Assembly (NCBI GenBank): GCA_016719105.1
Contig: JADKAQ010000002.1
Span: forward strand, 434,001-498,000
DNA length: 64,000 nt
Source of the DNA: Gemmatimonadota bacterium
GTDB taxonomy: Bacteria > Gemmatimonadota > Gemmatimonadetes > Gemmatimonadales > Gemmatimonadaceae
Direction of reading: 5' to 3'
The position numbers and the translations under genes were made by a program. Of this stretch, positions 37,876 through 46,875 are shown piece after piece. The notes beneath the pieces are model-generated. The model did no database searches. It was given only the letters and a program-made list of their open reading frames with translations, and was not told where the DNA came from. Within the stretch, counting starts at the first letter, position 1; the number at the start of each line of letters is the position of its first letter.

Positions 37876-38697
37876 CTAACGTGGCTGGTCCGTCGGGTTC
37901 GCCGGGGCGGGGAGGGGGGGCGCTCGGTGCGATTGGAGGTACAGGTTGAGGGAGCCGATCTTCGTCCGCGACTTCATCTGCACCATGATGCGACGGGAGT
38001 CGTCGGAGAGCCAGATGCGCGCCTGGCCGTTCTCCGAGAAGATCCCCTTGGACTTGATGATCGGCTGGATGACCAGGGTGTGAAACGTCCCTGCCGGGAC
38101 GGTGATCGTCTCGCGGCCGAGGACACGCACGATGACCGGGTTGCGATCGGGGCGGAAGTAGCGACTGAACTCGTACGTCTTCCCCACTTCGAGGGGGATC
38201 GTGCGAATGAAATAGAGGAACGAGCCGTCGTCGAGCGGGTTGCCGACGGATGTTTCTTCGGCTTTGTCATTCTCCTGGAAGACGGCACGATCGGGGAAGA
38301 TCTCATAGCGCCGCTCGCGGTTCTTGCCGCCCTCGTCGAAATCCTGCACGAAGCGCAGCGAGTTGAGCGACGCGCGATCGATCCAGCTTTCGAGCACGTC
38401 GTCGACGCGATAGAACGGGATGCCGCCGCGCACGCGGAACCGCGTGTGCCACGCCGGGCGCCCGCGGAGCGCGACCGTGTCGAGCACTTCCATGCTCCCC
38501 TGTCCCACCTTGAGCGCGCCGAACTTCACGTCATAGACCAGTCGCTCGCCCACGCCGAACGGAACCGCCGCGAAGGTCGACGGGGGGGACGGCGGGGGAT
38601 CGCCGGCGCCGGACGCCTGCGCCGTCGCCGAGCCGGACCGGACGAGGGCGACGACTGCGCCCACCGCCAGGACGCGACGCACGACGGCACCGGGCAT
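37876..38697 (-). CDS. DUF3108 family exported protein
   Basis: 273 aa. The ATG overlaps the stop of the upstream glycosyltransferase (TGATG), which fixes the start. A signal peptide (VVRRVLAVGAVVALVRSGSATAQA) is followed by the DUF3108-like beta-rich domain: FGVGERLVYDVKFGALKVGQG at the start, then WHTRFRVRGG, and PAGTFHTLVIQPIIKSKGIF near the end. Members are predicted periplasmic beta-sandwich proteins of unknown role, perhaps in polysaccharide or lipid handling. The stop is the TAG of a CGTTAGGC octamer. Confidence 0.75.
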   Translation of the reverse strand: MPGAVVRRVLAVGAVVALVRSGSATAQASGAGDPPPSPPSTFAAVPFGVGERLVYDVKFGALKVGQGSMEVLDTVALRGRPAWHTRFRVRGGIPFYRVDDVLESWIDRASLNSLRFVQDFDEGGKNRERRYEIFPDRAVFQENDKAEETSVGNPLDDGSFLYFIRTIPLEVGKTYEFSRYFRPDRNPVIVRVLGRETITVPAGTFHTLVIQPIIKSKGIFSENGQARIWLSDDSRRIMVQMKSRTKIGSLNLYLQSHRAPPLPAPANPTDQPR

Positions 38698-39503
38698 CAG
38701 CTGGTCGGTGTCGGGGGGGCGACCGGCGGGACGCGATGACGCGCGCTGCGGCCGAAGCGATAGAGGTTCATCACGTCGGCGAGCGGCTTGACGCGCGTGT
38801 CGCGCGGACGAAGGTCGTACCGCGGCTCCATCGTCACCGTCTCGGTGCGACGCGCGTGAGGGATGGTGGCCAGGAGGAGATCGACGTTGGCGGCCCACCC
38901 TTCACCCGAGATGAACGGCGCGTCGCCGGCGGCGCGCAGGGCGTCGCGCAGCACCGAAACACGGTAGAGGCGCAGGGAGCCGAACGGGTCCTTCACCCCC
39001 GGCGTCTTGACCGACCAACGCAGCGCCCATGGTGCAAAGCGGCGCAGCCGGCGAACGGCCTTGGGGCTTTCCGCGGCATCGGCCGATTCGGCGACCACGA
39101 CGTCGGCGCCGCCTTCGAAGCGCTTCACCAGCTCGGGGATATGCTCCGGCTGGTCGGTGAAGTCGCCCTGGAGCGTGATCACGGCGTCGCGGCGCGCATA
39201 GCGCGTGCGCTGCGAGGCGTCGCGGCAGAGCGCGGTGAGCGCGCCAGCGTAGCCCACGCGGCGCTCGCCCCCGAGCACGGTGAGCGGGAGCACCTTGCGG
39301 TACGGCTCCAGCGTCTCGGCGGTGGCATCGGTGCTCGCGTCGTTGTACACGAGGATCTCATACTCACGGGAGTACTCCTGGAAGACCTTGCGGATCTTCC
39401 ACAGGAGGACACCGATGGTCGGGGCCTCGTCGAACGTCGGGATGCAGATGTAGAGCACGTGGGGGCGAGTTGAAGGTCCGCCGAAAGCTAGGCGGATGGT
39501 CAC
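38697..39503 (-). CDS. Family 2 glycosyltransferase
   Basis: 268 aa from a GTG. GT-A fold motifs: ICIPTFDEAPTIG at the N-terminus, the VYNDASTDATAE nucleotide-binding loop, and LQGDFTDQPEHI with the metal-binding acidic residue where GT2 proteins have DxD or DAD. No C-terminal transmembrane helices, unlike many dolichyl-phosphate mannosyltransferase-like enzymes. Probably adds sugars to a surface glycan or lipid carrier at the cytoplasmic face of the membrane. Coupled by stop/start overlap to the DUF3108 gene. Confidence 0.85.
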   Translation of the reverse strand: MTIRLAFGGPSTRPHVLYICIPTFDEAPTIGVLLWKIRKVFQEYSREYEILVYNDASTDATAETLEPYRKVLPLTVLGGERRVGYAGALTALCRDASQRTRYARRDAVITLQGDFTDQPEHIPELVKRFEGGADVVVAESADAAESPKAVRRLRRFAPWALRWSVKTPGVKDPFGSLRLYRVSVLRDALRAAGDAPFISGEGWAANVDLLLATIPHARRTETVTMEPRYDLRPRDTRVKPLADVMNLYRFGRSARHRVPPVAPPTPTS

Positions 39504-39602
39504 GGCGATTGTACACCATCCGTCCGGAGTCGTTCGGTGGTACGGACGGTCGGGGAGGGGGGCGACGGCTGCCGTGACACACCCGTGGCGAGGTTCAGCC
39601 GA

Positions 39603-40658
39603 TCATCTACCCAGGACGCGACGATACGTGGCCTCCGTCCCGTCGACCATTCGCTCCACGCTGAAGTCGGCGGCGCGGCGTGGTCCGGCACGCCCCATGG
39701 CCCCTCGCAACGCGGGATCGTCGGTGGCGCGCGTCACGGCGGTGGCGAAGGCGGCCACGTCGCCCGGGGGGACAAGGAGGCCGGTCTCATCCTGGGTGAT
39801 GAGTTCGGGGAGCCCGCCGACGGCGAAGACGATAGGGGGGACGCCGAGGGCCATGGCGTCGATGACGGCGGTCCCGAGCCCTTCGGCGCTCGACGGGTGC
39901 CAGAGGAGATCGAGCCCGGCCATGGCCCGGTGCACCTCGTCGACGAATCCCGCGCGGAAGGCCTCGACTCCACCCAGCATCTCGGTCCCGGTCCCCTGAC
40001 CTCCCAGGAGGACCAGTCGCACGCGCTGGCGCAGCGCGGGGGGGAGTCGCTCGCCGATGCCGGCGAGGAGTCGCACCCCTTTCTCTGCGGTCATGGCGCC
40101 CACGACGCCGCACAGGATGGTCTCGGCATCCCACCCCCGTTCGGCGCGCCAGTCGCGCGCGAGGTCGACGTGCGGGGTGGGGACGCCGGAGTACACCACG
40201 TCGATGCGGCTGGCGGGGACGCCGCCGAGTTGCAGCGCGTCCTGCACCGCGTGCGAGATGGCGATGAAGCGGGCGACGCGCGCGCCATACTTGAGCCGTC
40301 CCTTGGGGACGAAGGCGACGCGTCGGGTGACCACGAGCGGGATGTCGCGCTTGCCGATGAGCGCCCCCATGGCGAGGGCGTGCGCGCGTGCGTCGTGGGC
40401 GTGCACGACGTCCGGTCGCCAGGTGCGAATGAGGGCGTGCAGGCGACGCGCCGCGGCGAGGTCCCAGTCGGCGCGCATGCGCACGCCACTGGCCGCGAGG
40501 CCGGCGCTACGCAGCCGATGCAGCAGCGGCGCGTCGCTGGCGGCGACGACCAGGGGCTCGTGACCGGCGTCACGTTGGCCGCGCGTTAGCAGCAGCACCT
40601 GCCGCTGGCCACCGCGCCACTCTCGCCCACTGTCGACGTGCAGGATGCGAAGGGACAT
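39603..40658 (-). CDS. Family 4 (GT-B) glycosyltransferase
   Basis: 351 aa, starting at MSLRILHVDSGREWRGGQRQ, where the first strand of the GT-B fold with its Gly-rich loop begins. DVVHAHDARAHALAM matches the N-domain, and the C-domain shows GAMTAEKG, then HPSSAEGLGTAVIDAM, the EGxG-type nucleotide-sugar-binding motif of GT4, and a GGLPELI block. Likely transfers a hexose in LPS or exopolysaccharide synthesis. It lies 99 bp upstream of the GT2 gene on the same strand. Confidence 0.9.
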   Translation of the reverse strand: MSLRILHVDSGREWRGGQRQVLLLTRGQRDAGHEPLVVAASDAPLLHRLRSAGLAASGVRMRADWDLAAARRLHALIRTWRPDVVHAHDARAHALAMGALIGKRDIPLVVTRRVAFVPKGRLKYGARVARFIAISHAVQDALQLGGVPASRIDVVYSGVPTPHVDLARDWRAERGWDAETILCGVVGAMTAEKGVRLLAGIGERLPPALRQRVRLVLLGGQGTGTEMLGGVEAFRAGFVDEVHRAMAGLDLLWHPSSAEGLGTAVIDAMALGVPPIVFAVGGLPELITQDETGLLVPPGDVAAFATAVTRATDDPALRGAMGRAGPRRAADFSVERMVDGTEATYRRVLGR

Positions 40659-40790
40659 GTCGCCGGAAAGGTGCGTGCGAGGCGGGACGGATGGCAACGC
40701 GTCCCCCCTCCGGAGTGGTGTGGCGAAAAGCTGCGCCGATACCTACTCCTATGCGCGGGGTATGACCACGTGACGTCGGAGGGTTGCCGA

Positions 40791-41516
40791 ATGATTCTCG
40801 CGAATGTCCGTCAGTGCCTGACGAGGGGGGATGCGCAGCTGGCGATGCGCCTCGTGGCCCGTGGCTCGTCGGCCGAACTCGATCGGCTGGAACACGCGTT
40901 GCGCGACGAGGGGATCGACGCGATCCTCGACGATCCGCGTCTGCGCCCGGCGATGCTGGAGCAATCGCAGGCGGCGCACGCCTCATCGCGCCTGTTCGTG
41001 TACGTGGTCGTGCGTCACGCCCTGCGGGAGGTGGGCGAGGACGACCGCACGATGGCGGACTTCGTGGCGAGCGTGCTGCTGCAATTCGGGGACAAGGATC
41101 GCGCCCGTCGCATCCGCGAGTACGACGACCAGGTGTACGACACGCTGGCCTCGCTCCTGGCCGATGCGGACAGTGCCGACCCGACGCGCGCCTTCCTGGT
41201 GCGCGTGCATCTCGGGCACTACGCGCTCTGGCTCGCGGGGGTCTTTCCCGATCATATCGAGCATCGCCGCCACCGTCGCGGCGGGCCCGATCTGGAGTAC
41301 TTCGACGAGATGGGGCGTCGGGGCTACCAGCTGGCTGCTGAGCACCGCCTCGCGTCGGAGCACGGGGTCACGGCGCTGTTCGAGCACGCCGCGGAGCGTT
41401 TCGGGCGCCTGCGCTTTGCCCTGAACCGGGTGAGCGACGGGGTCTTCTTCGCCCGCCATCACACGGCGTCGAAGCTGATGCGGCAGGTGCGCGACGAGGC
41501 GCGCTGGGTGTCGTAG
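40791..41516 (+). CDS. Hypothetical helical cytoplasmic protein
   Basis: 241 aa. ATG 40791 follows a GGAGGG ribosome-binding site; the longer frame from 40638 overlaps the divergent glycosyltransferase and is less likely. The sequence is charged and mostly helical with no membrane segment or signal peptide. Blocks such as LEHALRDEGIDAILDDPRL and LFVYVVVRHALREVGEDD resemble a helical-bundle protein known from related genomes only as hypothetical. No catalytic motif seen. Confidence 0.6.
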   Translation: MILANVRQCLTRGDAQLAMRLVARGSSAELDRLEHALRDEGIDAILDDPRLRPAMLEQSQAAHASSRLFVYVVVRHALREVGEDDRTMADFVASVLLQFGDKDRARRIREYDDQVYDTLASLLADADSADPTRAFLVRVHLGHYALWLAGVFPDHIEHRRHRRGGPDLEYFDEMGRRGYQLAAEHRLASEHGVTALFEHAAERFGRLRFALNRVSDGVFFARHHTASKLMRQVRDEARWVS

Positions 41517-41523
41517 GAGAGCG

Positions 41524-41547
41524 GACGGGAGACGGGAGACGGGAGAT
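41524..41547. repeat. GACGGGA tandem repeat
   Basis: Three 7-bp GACGGGA units, starting 7 bp after the stop of the preceding gene; same family as the pdh-operon copies. The rest of the 204-bp gap shows no other feature. Confidence 0.7.
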
Positions 41548-41720
41548 AAAACCGACGGAGCGCGGGTACGTAGTGTCTGCCGTCTCGTGTTCGCACGCGG
41601 AGCGCGGGTGTCACCGCCCTCGCGCTTCCGCGTGGGCATGCGTGGCGAGTTGCCGTCTGCGGCGCTGGCGGGGTAACGTTCCCGTCTCACTTCCCCCGAC
41701 TTCCCCCCGACGAGGATTCC

Positions 41721-42293
41721 GTGTTCGAGGAGATCCGGCAGGCATTCCACGATTTGTTGAACGGCAACGTCGCGCCCGAGGAACGGCGCGGGATGCTCAG
41801 CCAGATGCGCGACTCGCTGGTGCAGGCGCGCATGGCGGTGGACGACCTGCAGAAGGGGGTGGAGGTGACGCGGAAGCGTCTCGCCGCGGAGCAGCGCGAG
41901 CTCGACACGATCGTCCGTCGCAAGGCGCTGGCCGAGGGGATCAACGACGCGGAGACGGTGGCCGTCGCTGCCAAGTTCGAGGCGCATCATCTCGAGCGGG
42001 TGGCGCTGCTCCAGAAGAAGCTCGAGGCCGAAGAGGGTGAACTCGCCCTGGTCGAACGTGAAGTCGAGGAAATGAAGGGACAGTTCAAGGCGGCGAGCGC
42101 CGGCGTGGGATCGGGGCTGCGCGCGGGTGGGCCGGGGAGCGCGCCACCGAGCGATGCCGAACTCGGACTGGATGACCGCGGGGCAGGGCTGGCGTCGGAG
42201 CTGGGGGCGATGGATCGCGAACGCCGCCGGGCGACGAGCGAAGCGGACGCGGATGCGCGCCTCGCCGAGCTCAAGAAGCGCATGGGGCTCTAG
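41721..42293 (+). CDS. PspA/IM30-like coiled-coil protein
   Basis: 190 aa from GTG 41721, with GAGGA 5 nt upstream. Almost entirely helical, with a heptad-rich coiled coil at about 25-125 (for example QARMAVDDLQKGVEVTRKRL and LEAEEGELALVEREVEEM). This size and pattern recall PspA/IM30/Vipp1 membrane-stress proteins, but the amphipathic N-terminal helix and family signature are not clear. The C-terminus is Gly/Ala-rich and acidic. It ends one codon before an apparent outer-membrane protein in the same frame, suggesting cotranscription. Confidence 0.5.
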   Translation: MFEEIRQAFHDLLNGNVAPEERRGMLSQMRDSLVQARMAVDDLQKGVEVTRKRLAAEQRELDTIVRRKALAEGINDAETVAVAAKFEAHHLERVALLQKKLEAEEGELALVEREVEEMKGQFKAASAGVGSGLRAGGPGSAPPSDAELGLDDRGAGLASELGAMDRERRRATSEADADARLAELKKRMGL

Positions 42294-44023
42294 CTGCTGC
42301 CACGCCTTCGAGCGCTCCGCCGGGCGACCCTCGCCGCGAGCATCCCCGGGGCCCTGCTGCAGGCACAGGGGCCGGTACGCACGCAGGTTCGCTGTGACGG
42401 GCAGACGATCACCGAGGTGGTGATCGTCTCGCAGGCCCCCGGTTTCGGCGGCGTCTTCGCGCGCTCGCCGTTGATGGGACGGCTTGTGACGCGCATGCAC
42501 GTGACCACGGCGCCGGCGGTGATTCGCAACTTCGTCCTGCTGCGCAAGGGCGAGCGGTGCAGCCCACTGCTTCGCTCGGAGAGCGAGCGTATCCTGCGCG
42601 CGATGCCGTTCATCGCCGATGCCAACGTCACGGCCTACCGGGACGGGATGGATGGCGTGCGGGTCGAGGTAGTGACGGTCGACGAACCGTCGCTCATCGG
42701 CTCGGTGGGGCTGGAGAACGATGCGCCCTTTCTCACCGGACTCACGGTCGGCACGCAGAACCTGCTGGGGAACGCGGTCTTCGCGTCGGCGAGTTGGCGG
42801 GACGGCTTCTTCTATCGTGACCGGTATGCAGGGCGCTACACGAACTACCAGCTCTTCGGGAAGCCGTACCAGTTGCAGCTCGCGGCCGCGCGACGCGAGC
42901 TGGGTGGCGACTGGGAGGCCGAGGTGGCCTATCCCTTCCTGACCGACGTGCAGAAGTCGGCGTGGCGGGTGAGCGGGGGCGAGATCGACGAGTACGCGCG
43001 CTTCCTGCGTCCGGGGGGACGCCCTCGTCGCTCGAGGTCAAGCGCCGCTTCGCCGATGCGGGGGCGATGCTGCTCGTGGGTAGCTCGGGGTTGCTCGGGC
43101 TCCTGGGGGCGCAGCTCTCGTACGAGGCCAACTCGCCGTCGTCCGCGCCGGTGCTCGTCACCGATTCGGGGCTGACGTCCGACACGACGTCGACGCTGAT
43201 CGGCCGGTATCGGACGTCGCGCAGCGCGCGCGTGAACATGCTGCTGGGGTTGCGGCGCGTGCGATTCGTGCGCGTGACCGGCTTCGACGCGCTCAATGGG
43301 CCGCAGGACCTTCGCATCGGCACGCAACTCGGCCTCACGGTGGGGCACAGCCTGCCGGCCTCGCGCGGGATCGCGCGCAACGAGAAGTACGTGAGTGCCA
43401 ACCTGTACTTCGGCGTTGGGGGGACACGCTCGTACGCGGCGGTGCAGGCGGACGTGGAGGGGCGGCAGTCGCAGGAGACCAAGGGGTGGGACGACGTGCT
43501 CACGAGTGGGCGCCTGGCGTGGTACCTCAAGCCGCATCCGCGGCATCTCGTCTCGGCGGACCTCACGTGGGGGGGCGGGTGGAGTGCGCGCATCCCCTAT
43601 CAGCTCGACCTGGGGGCGCGTCGCGGCGGGCTGCGCGGCTACGACGATGTGGAGCTTGGCGGCGCGCGGCGGGTGATCACGCGGATCGAGGAGCGGTGGC
43701 GCATCGGGAACTTCCGGGGGACGGCCGACGCGGGCGTGGGCGTCTTCACCGACTTCGGACGCGTATGGGCCGGCGACGTCCCGTTAGGCCTCAACAGCGG
43801 ATTCCGACAGTCGGTGGGCCTCTCGTTGATGGCCGCCGTCCCCCCACGTTCGCAGCGCATGTGGCGCCTCGACCTCGCCGTCCCCATCGACCGCCGCGAC
43901 GGCTCGCGCTGGGGCGTGCGCCTGACGAACGAGGACCGGACGCGTGCCTTCTTCAACTCGCCCGGCGACGTGCGACGCATCCGCGAGCGGGTGCTGCCGC
44001 AGAGCATCTTCAACTGGCCGTAA
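42294..44023 (+). pseudogene. BamA/TamA-like outer-membrane beta-barrel protein with POTRA-like domain, frame broken at a G run
   Basis: About 576 codons in two frames. The first frame begins with a signal-peptide-like stretch (LRALRRATLAASIPGALLQAQG) directly after a TAG, with no ATG, GTG or TTG ahead of it, so a CTG start at 42294/42297 or an upstream indel must be assumed. A POTRA-like region (VRNFVLLRKGE-type block with LRAMPFIADANV) and the first barrel strands follow. At a G6 run (43014-43019) the protein continues one base back as GTPSSLEVKRRF; seven Gs would restore RPGGTPSS. The barrel runs to the end with RGGLRGYDD (family RGF/RGY loop) and a C-terminal aromatic-rich strand ending FNWP. 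Probably outer-membrane insertase-like or lipase-associated barrel. Confidence 0.7.
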
Positions 44024-44035
44024 GGGGCGGACTAG

Positions 44036-44181
44036 GGGAAGACGGGAAGACGGGAAGACGGGAGGACGGGAGGACGGGAGGACGAGAAATGACGAGGGCG
44101 GCGAACTGGAAATGGTTCGCCGCCCTCGCTCGTCTCGTCTTCTCGTCTTCTCGTCTTCTCGTCTTCTCGTCTTCTCGTCTT
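44036..44181. repeat. Inverted GAAGACGG/GTCTTCTC arms
   Basis: Left arm 44036-44088 (GAAGACGG and GGACGGGA units) and right arm 44129-44181 (TCGTCTTC units) flank a 36-bp hairpin. The right arm touches the TAG stop of the POT gene; a CTAGGG precedes the left arm. Confidence 0.8.
44093..44128. terminator. Bidirectional hairpin between beta-barrel and POT genes
   Basis: 14-bp perfect stem CGAGGGCGGCGAAC / GTTCGCCGCCCTCG, 8-nt loop, in the centre of the repeat arms. The core resembles that at 53.8 kb. Confidence 0.75.
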
Positions 44182-45735
44182 CTAGTCCTTCGTCGTCGCC
44201 AGCATCTTGCGAATCGGGATGATGAGGAGTGCCATCACGGCCGAGGCGATGAACAGCGACGTGGCGGTGCGCTGGAAGAGGGCGGGCATCTGCTGCAGCT
44301 TCTCGGGATCGACCTCGCCGCCGACGAGGCCGGCGATGAGGTTCCCCATCGCGGTGGCGAGGAACCAGAGCCCCATCATCTGCCCCACGAACTTGCGCGG
44401 CGCGAGCTTGGTCATCGAGCTCAGCCCCACGGGGCTCAGCGCCAGCTCCCCAAAGGTCTGGAACAGGTAGCTCACCGTCAGCCACCACATGGAGATCTTC
44501 ACCGTGCCGTTGCCGTCGATCACGAGGTTCGACGCCTGCACCATGATCAGGAAGCCGACGGCCGTGATGACGAGCGCGAGGGCGAACTTGGCGGTGCTGG
44601 AGAGTTCCATGCCGCGCTTGGCCAGCCCGACCCAGAGCGCGCCGAAGACGGGGGCGAGCGTGATGACGAAGAACGAGTTGGCCGACTGCAGCCAGAGCGT
44701 CGGCATCTCCCAGCCGAAGACGTTGCGGTCGGTGAAGTCGCGGGCGAACAGGTTGAGTGAGGTCGGCGCCTGTTCGAACGCGGCCCAGAAGACGATCGAG
44801 GCGAGGCAGAGGACGAGGATCACCGCCATGCGCTTCTTCTCGTCGCCGGTGAGGCCGGCGAACAGGAACAGGTAGGCGAAGTAGGCCAGCCCCATGGTGG
44901 CCATGATGAGGCTCATGCGCTCGGCCACTGCCACCGGGTTGATGTGGATGACCCCGACCATGGCGAGGATGACGATGCCGAACACGGCGGCGAGGGCGGT
45001 CAGCGACCAGCGCTTGACGCGTTGCTGTTCCTCGGGTCCCGACGACGGTGACACGCCTAACGGGCCCAGCGTCTTGCCGATGCGCGCGCGGTACGTGATG
45101 ACGCCGGCGAGCATGCCGACGCCGGCGGCGCCGAAGCCCCAGTGCCAGCCCACGCGCTCGCCGAGGTAACCGGTGATGAGCGGGGCGATGAAGGCGCCGG
45201 TGTTGATCCCCATGTAGAAGATCGAGAAGCCGGCATCGCGTCGTGCCCCGCCCTCGGGATACAGGTCGCCGACGAGCGCCGAGATGTTGGGCTTGAGCAG
45301 GCCGGTCCCGACCACGATGAGGACGAGGCCGAGGAAGAAGGCGCTCTGCTCGAGCAGGGCGGAGAGCGCGATGCTCAGGTGGCCGAGCGCGATGAAGATG
45401 CCGCCGTACCAGATGGAGCGTTGCAGCCCGAGCCACCGATCGGCGACCCATCCGCCGGGGAGCGAGGCGAGGTAGACCGACGCCGCGTAGATCCCGACGA
45501 TGGCCGAGGCCTGCGCCCGATCGAAGCCGAAACCGCCGCTGGTGAGGGCGGCGGTCATGAAGAGCACGAGCAGCGGGCGAATCCCGTAGTACGAGAAGCG
45601 CTCCCACATCTCGGTGGCGAAGAGCGTGGCGAGCCCGCCCGGGTGGCCGAAGAAGCTGCGGTCGCTCGTGAACGGGCGACGTGCGGCGTCGTCGGCGTTA
45701 GGCGTGGTGGACCCGGACGCGGTGGCGGTGGCCAT
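44182..45735 (-). CDS. POT/PTR2 family proton-dependent oligopeptide transporter
   Basis: 517 aa, about 12-14 transmembrane helices. The proton-coupling signature ExxERFxYY is seen as EMWERFSYYG in helix 1. Further family blocks include GGWVADRWLGLQRSI (helix 2-3 loop), LLKPNISALVGDLYPEG and FSIFYMGINTGAFIAPL (PTR2 signature region). Imports di- and tripeptides with protons. It neighbours an ABC peptide-type transporter on the same strand, making this a peptide-uptake area along with the M28 and PF10023 peptidases elsewhere in the window. Confidence 0.93.
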   Translation of the reverse strand: MATATASGSTTPNADDAARRPFTSDRSFFGHPGGLATLFATEMWERFSYYGIRPLLVLFMTAALTSGGFGFDRAQASAIVGIYAASVYLASLPGGWVADRWLGLQRSIWYGGIFIALGHLSIALSALLEQSAFFLGLVLIVVGTGLLKPNISALVGDLYPEGGARRDAGFSIFYMGINTGAFIAPLITGYLGERVGWHWGFGAAGVGMLAGVITYRARIGKTLGPLGVSPSSGPEEQQRVKRWSLTALAAVFGIVILAMVGVIHINPVAVAERMSLIMATMGLAYFAYLFLFAGLTGDEKKRMAVILVLCLASIVFWAAFEQAPTSLNLFARDFTDRNVFGWEMPTLWLQSANSFFVITLAPVFGALWVGLAKRGMELSSTAKFALALVITAVGFLIMVQASNLVIDGNGTVKISMWWLTVSYLFQTFGELALSPVGLSSMTKLAPRKFVGQMMGLWFLATAMGNLIAGLVGGEVDPEKLQQMPALFQRTATSLFIASAVMALLIIPIRKMLATTKD

Positions 45736-45759
45736 GTGCGGAGGAAGTGGAGGGGACGT

Positions 45760-46875
45760 TCAGGAGTCGAGCCTGGTGCCGATGGCGGCGAGCGGGAGGT
45801 AGCGCTCCGCCGGCTTCGTCGCGCCGGCCCCCTGCTGCGCGGTCCAGTCGACGGTCGTCGGGAGCTGCTTGATGCACGCGGCCAGGTGATCCGTCCCCTT
45901 GGTCTCGAGCGGGGGGACGAGTCGTGCGCACGCCTCGTCGCGCGAGGGGTGATGGCACCGCGGATGGAAGACGCACCCCGACGGAGGAGACACCGGCGAC
46001 GGCACGTCCCCCGACAGGACGATGCGCTGGCGCGACCGTGTGGGGTCGGGGACGGGGACGGCGGAGAGCAGCGCCTGCGTGTACGGCATGACCGGCTCGC
46101 GATACATGTCGCGCGCCGAGGCCAGCTCCACGATGTGGCCGAGGTACATCACCGCGACGCGCGACGCCATGTGTTCGACCACCGACAGGTCGTGCGCAAT
46201 GAAGATGTAGGTCAGCCCGCGGTCGCGTTGCAGGTCCTGCAGCAGGTTGATCACCTGCGCCTGCACCGAGACGTCGAGCGCCGACACCGGCTCGTCGCAG
46301 ACGATGAGCCGCGGTTCGACGGCGAGGGCGCGGGCGATGCCGACGCGCTGGCGTTGCCCGCCGGAGAACTCGTGCGGATAGCGCGCCGCGTACTCCGGGC
46401 GGAGCCCGACCTCCTCGAGCAATCGGCGCACGCGCGCGTCGGCCTCGGCCCCCTCGGCCAGGCGGTGTACCGTGATCCCTTCCTTGATGGTCGCGCCGAT
46501 GGTGAGGCGCGGGTTCAACGAGGAGAAGGGATCCTGGAAGATGATCTGGATGTGGCGCCGCATCGCGCGCAGCGCGCTCCCCTTGAGGGCGAGCAGGTCG
46601 GTGCCGTCGAAGCGAATCGTGCCGCTCGTCGGTTCGACCAGCCGGAGGATGGTGCGCCCCAACGTCGTCTTGCCGCACCCCGACTCGCCGACGATGCCTA
46701 ACGTCTCGCCCGGGAAGACGTCGAAGGAGACGCCGTCGACGGCGCGCACGACGCCGTGCGACCGACCGAACAGCCCGGTGGATTGCGCGAAGTGGGTGCG
46801 CAGGTCGCGCACCTCCAGGAGCGGCCGCGTGCCGGCCCCGGTCGTTGCAGCGGCGTTCACCGCGGGGGCGTTCAC
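45760..46875 (-). CDS. Oligopeptide/dipeptide ABC transporter ATP-binding protein (DppF/OppF type)
   Basis: 371 aa from GTG 46875, which overlaps the preceding gene's stop (GTGA). Walker A is GESGCGKTT, the signature is FSGGQRQRVGIARAL, Walker B LIVCDEPVSALD, and the H-loop AHDLSVV. The C-terminal oligopeptide-transporter domain holds Cys-containing sequence CVFHPRCHHPSRDEAC, matching the 4Fe-4S-like CxxRCP-type extension found in OppF/DppF. With the next gene it forms the ATPase heterodimer. The substrate is presumably peptides, but nickel or other solutes cannot be ruled out. Confidence 0.92.
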   Translation of the reverse strand: MNAPAVNAAATTGAGTRPLLEVRDLRTHFAQSTGLFGRSHGVVRAVDGVSFDVFPGETLGIVGESGCGKTTLGRTILRLVEPTSGTIRFDGTDLLALKGSALRAMRRHIQIIFQDPFSSLNPRLTIGATIKEGITVHRLAEGAEADARVRRLLEEVGLRPEYAARYPHEFSGGQRQRVGIARALAVEPRLIVCDEPVSALDVSVQAQVINLLQDLQRDRGLTYIFIAHDLSVVEHMASRVAVMYLGHIVELASARDMYREPVMPYTQALLSAVPVPDPTRSRQRIVLSGDVPSPVSPPSGCVFHPRCHHPSRDEACARLVPPLETKGTDHLAACIKQLPTTVDWTAQQGAGATKPAERYLPLAAIGTRLDS

